From NCBI GenBank assembly GCA_020849665.1, contig JADLFX010000019.1, forward strand, positions 47,930-111,929: 64,000 bases of DNA. Direction: 5' to 3'. A model generated the notes under the pieces. It was not told where the DNA came from and made no database searches. It saw only the letters and a program-made list of their open reading frames with translations. Source of the stretch: Planctomycetota bacterium (GTDB lineage: Bacteria > Planctomycetota > UBA1135 > UBA2386). Of this stretch, positions 63,875-64,000 are shown in pieces; the stretch's first letter is position 1; the number at the start of each line of letters is the position of its first letter. The position numbers and the translations under genes were made by a program.

Positions 63875-64000
63875 TTTCTCCCCGCCGCGACGCGGCGGCG
63901 GCGACGACGCGAAGTACACCATCCGACGCCGCTGCGGCGGGGCCCCGGTTTCTCCCCGCCGCGACGCGGCGGCGGCGACGACGCGAAGTACACCATCCGA
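63875..64000. repeat. Tandem 74-bp palindromic repeat (at least two copies)
   Basis: A 52-bp sequence at 63875-63926 recurs without a change at 63949-64000, giving a 74-bp period with a 22-bp spacer (63927-63948). Each copy has CCGCCGCG-A-CGCGGCGG, a perfect 8-bp inverted repeat, and ends in GAAGTACACCATCCGA. The spacer itself is hairpin-like (CGCCGC/GCGGCG). The window ends at the last base of copy 2, so the array may continue. It starts one base after the ssb stop codon. Confidence 0.9.

Noticed and set aside
63875..64000. CRISPR array
   Set aside because: Repeats are 52 bp with a 22-bp palindromic spacer, and no cas genes are in the window.

Overview
The window is a very GC-rich bacterial chromosome segment from a diderm organism: it carries an outer-membrane barrel protein, lipoproteins, MurA and an ABC molybdate importer. 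Several traits point to the Planctomycetota, probably an uncultured lineage: a fused CcoN-CcoO oxidase subunit, a secreted prenyltransferase/squalene-oxidase-repeat protein, a TPR protein with two RNA-polymerase alpha-CTD domains, an ECF sigma/anti-sigma pair beside a PDZ protein, and compact operons with GTG/TTG starts. The phylum is an inference from gene content, not from a marker-gene tree.

Layout. 1-5777: end of a sugar ABC permease, a sodium:solute symporter, tRNA-Pro(UGG), a Gfo/Idh-SDR fusion and a glycosyltransferase. 5778-6237 has no gene and holds a palindromic repeat cluster. 6238-10671 (minus): outer-membrane barrel protein, alpha/alpha-toroid protein, saccharopine-dehydrogenase-like enzyme, methyltransferase. 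10758-12954: an oxidoreductase overlapping a radical SAM gene. 12962-15610 (minus): modABC molybdate importer. 15709-24035: cbb3 oxidase locus (SafE-like protein divergent from ccoI-ccoS-ccoNO-ccoQ-ccoP-ccoG and a 40-aa CcoH-like peptide). 24080-30817: secreted protein, aldo/keto reductase, methyltransferase, purD-fur-sigma54 activator, ankyrin protein. 30814-34397 (minus): a sulfur operon (Cys-less rhodanese, split YeeE/YedE transporter, triple rhodanese, ArsR) with a palindromic operator candidate. 35222-38895 (minus): purL-purQ. 39026-42756: accA, ECF sigma and anti-sigma, PDZ protein. 42821-47392 (minus): tig-clpP-clpX-rlmN. 47512-54201: HEAT-like protein, mnmG, ruvA, TPR/alpha-CTD protein, glycosyltransferase. 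54318-63873: murA, ffh, rpsP, maf, rpmE, prfA, prmC, PilZ protein, ssb. The window ends in a tandem palindromic repeat.

The most useful cross-window observation is a coherent promoter set, TTG(A/C)C(G/C)-N16-18-(T/C)ANNNT, found upstream of tRNA-Pro, purD, purL, modA, tig, ffh, rpmE and others. In several genes the -10 box ends only 6-8 nt before the start codon and no Shine-Dalgarno is visible, which predicts leaderless mRNAs. Genes with longer leaders, such as rpsP, and the radical SAM gene do have Shine-Dalgarno sequences.

The candidates for less-described biology are the rhodanese/YeeE/ArsR operon, the TPR-(alpha-CTD)2 protein, the PurL with two N-terminal PurS-like repeats beside a separate PurQ, the reduced cbb3 oxidase and the two repeat families.
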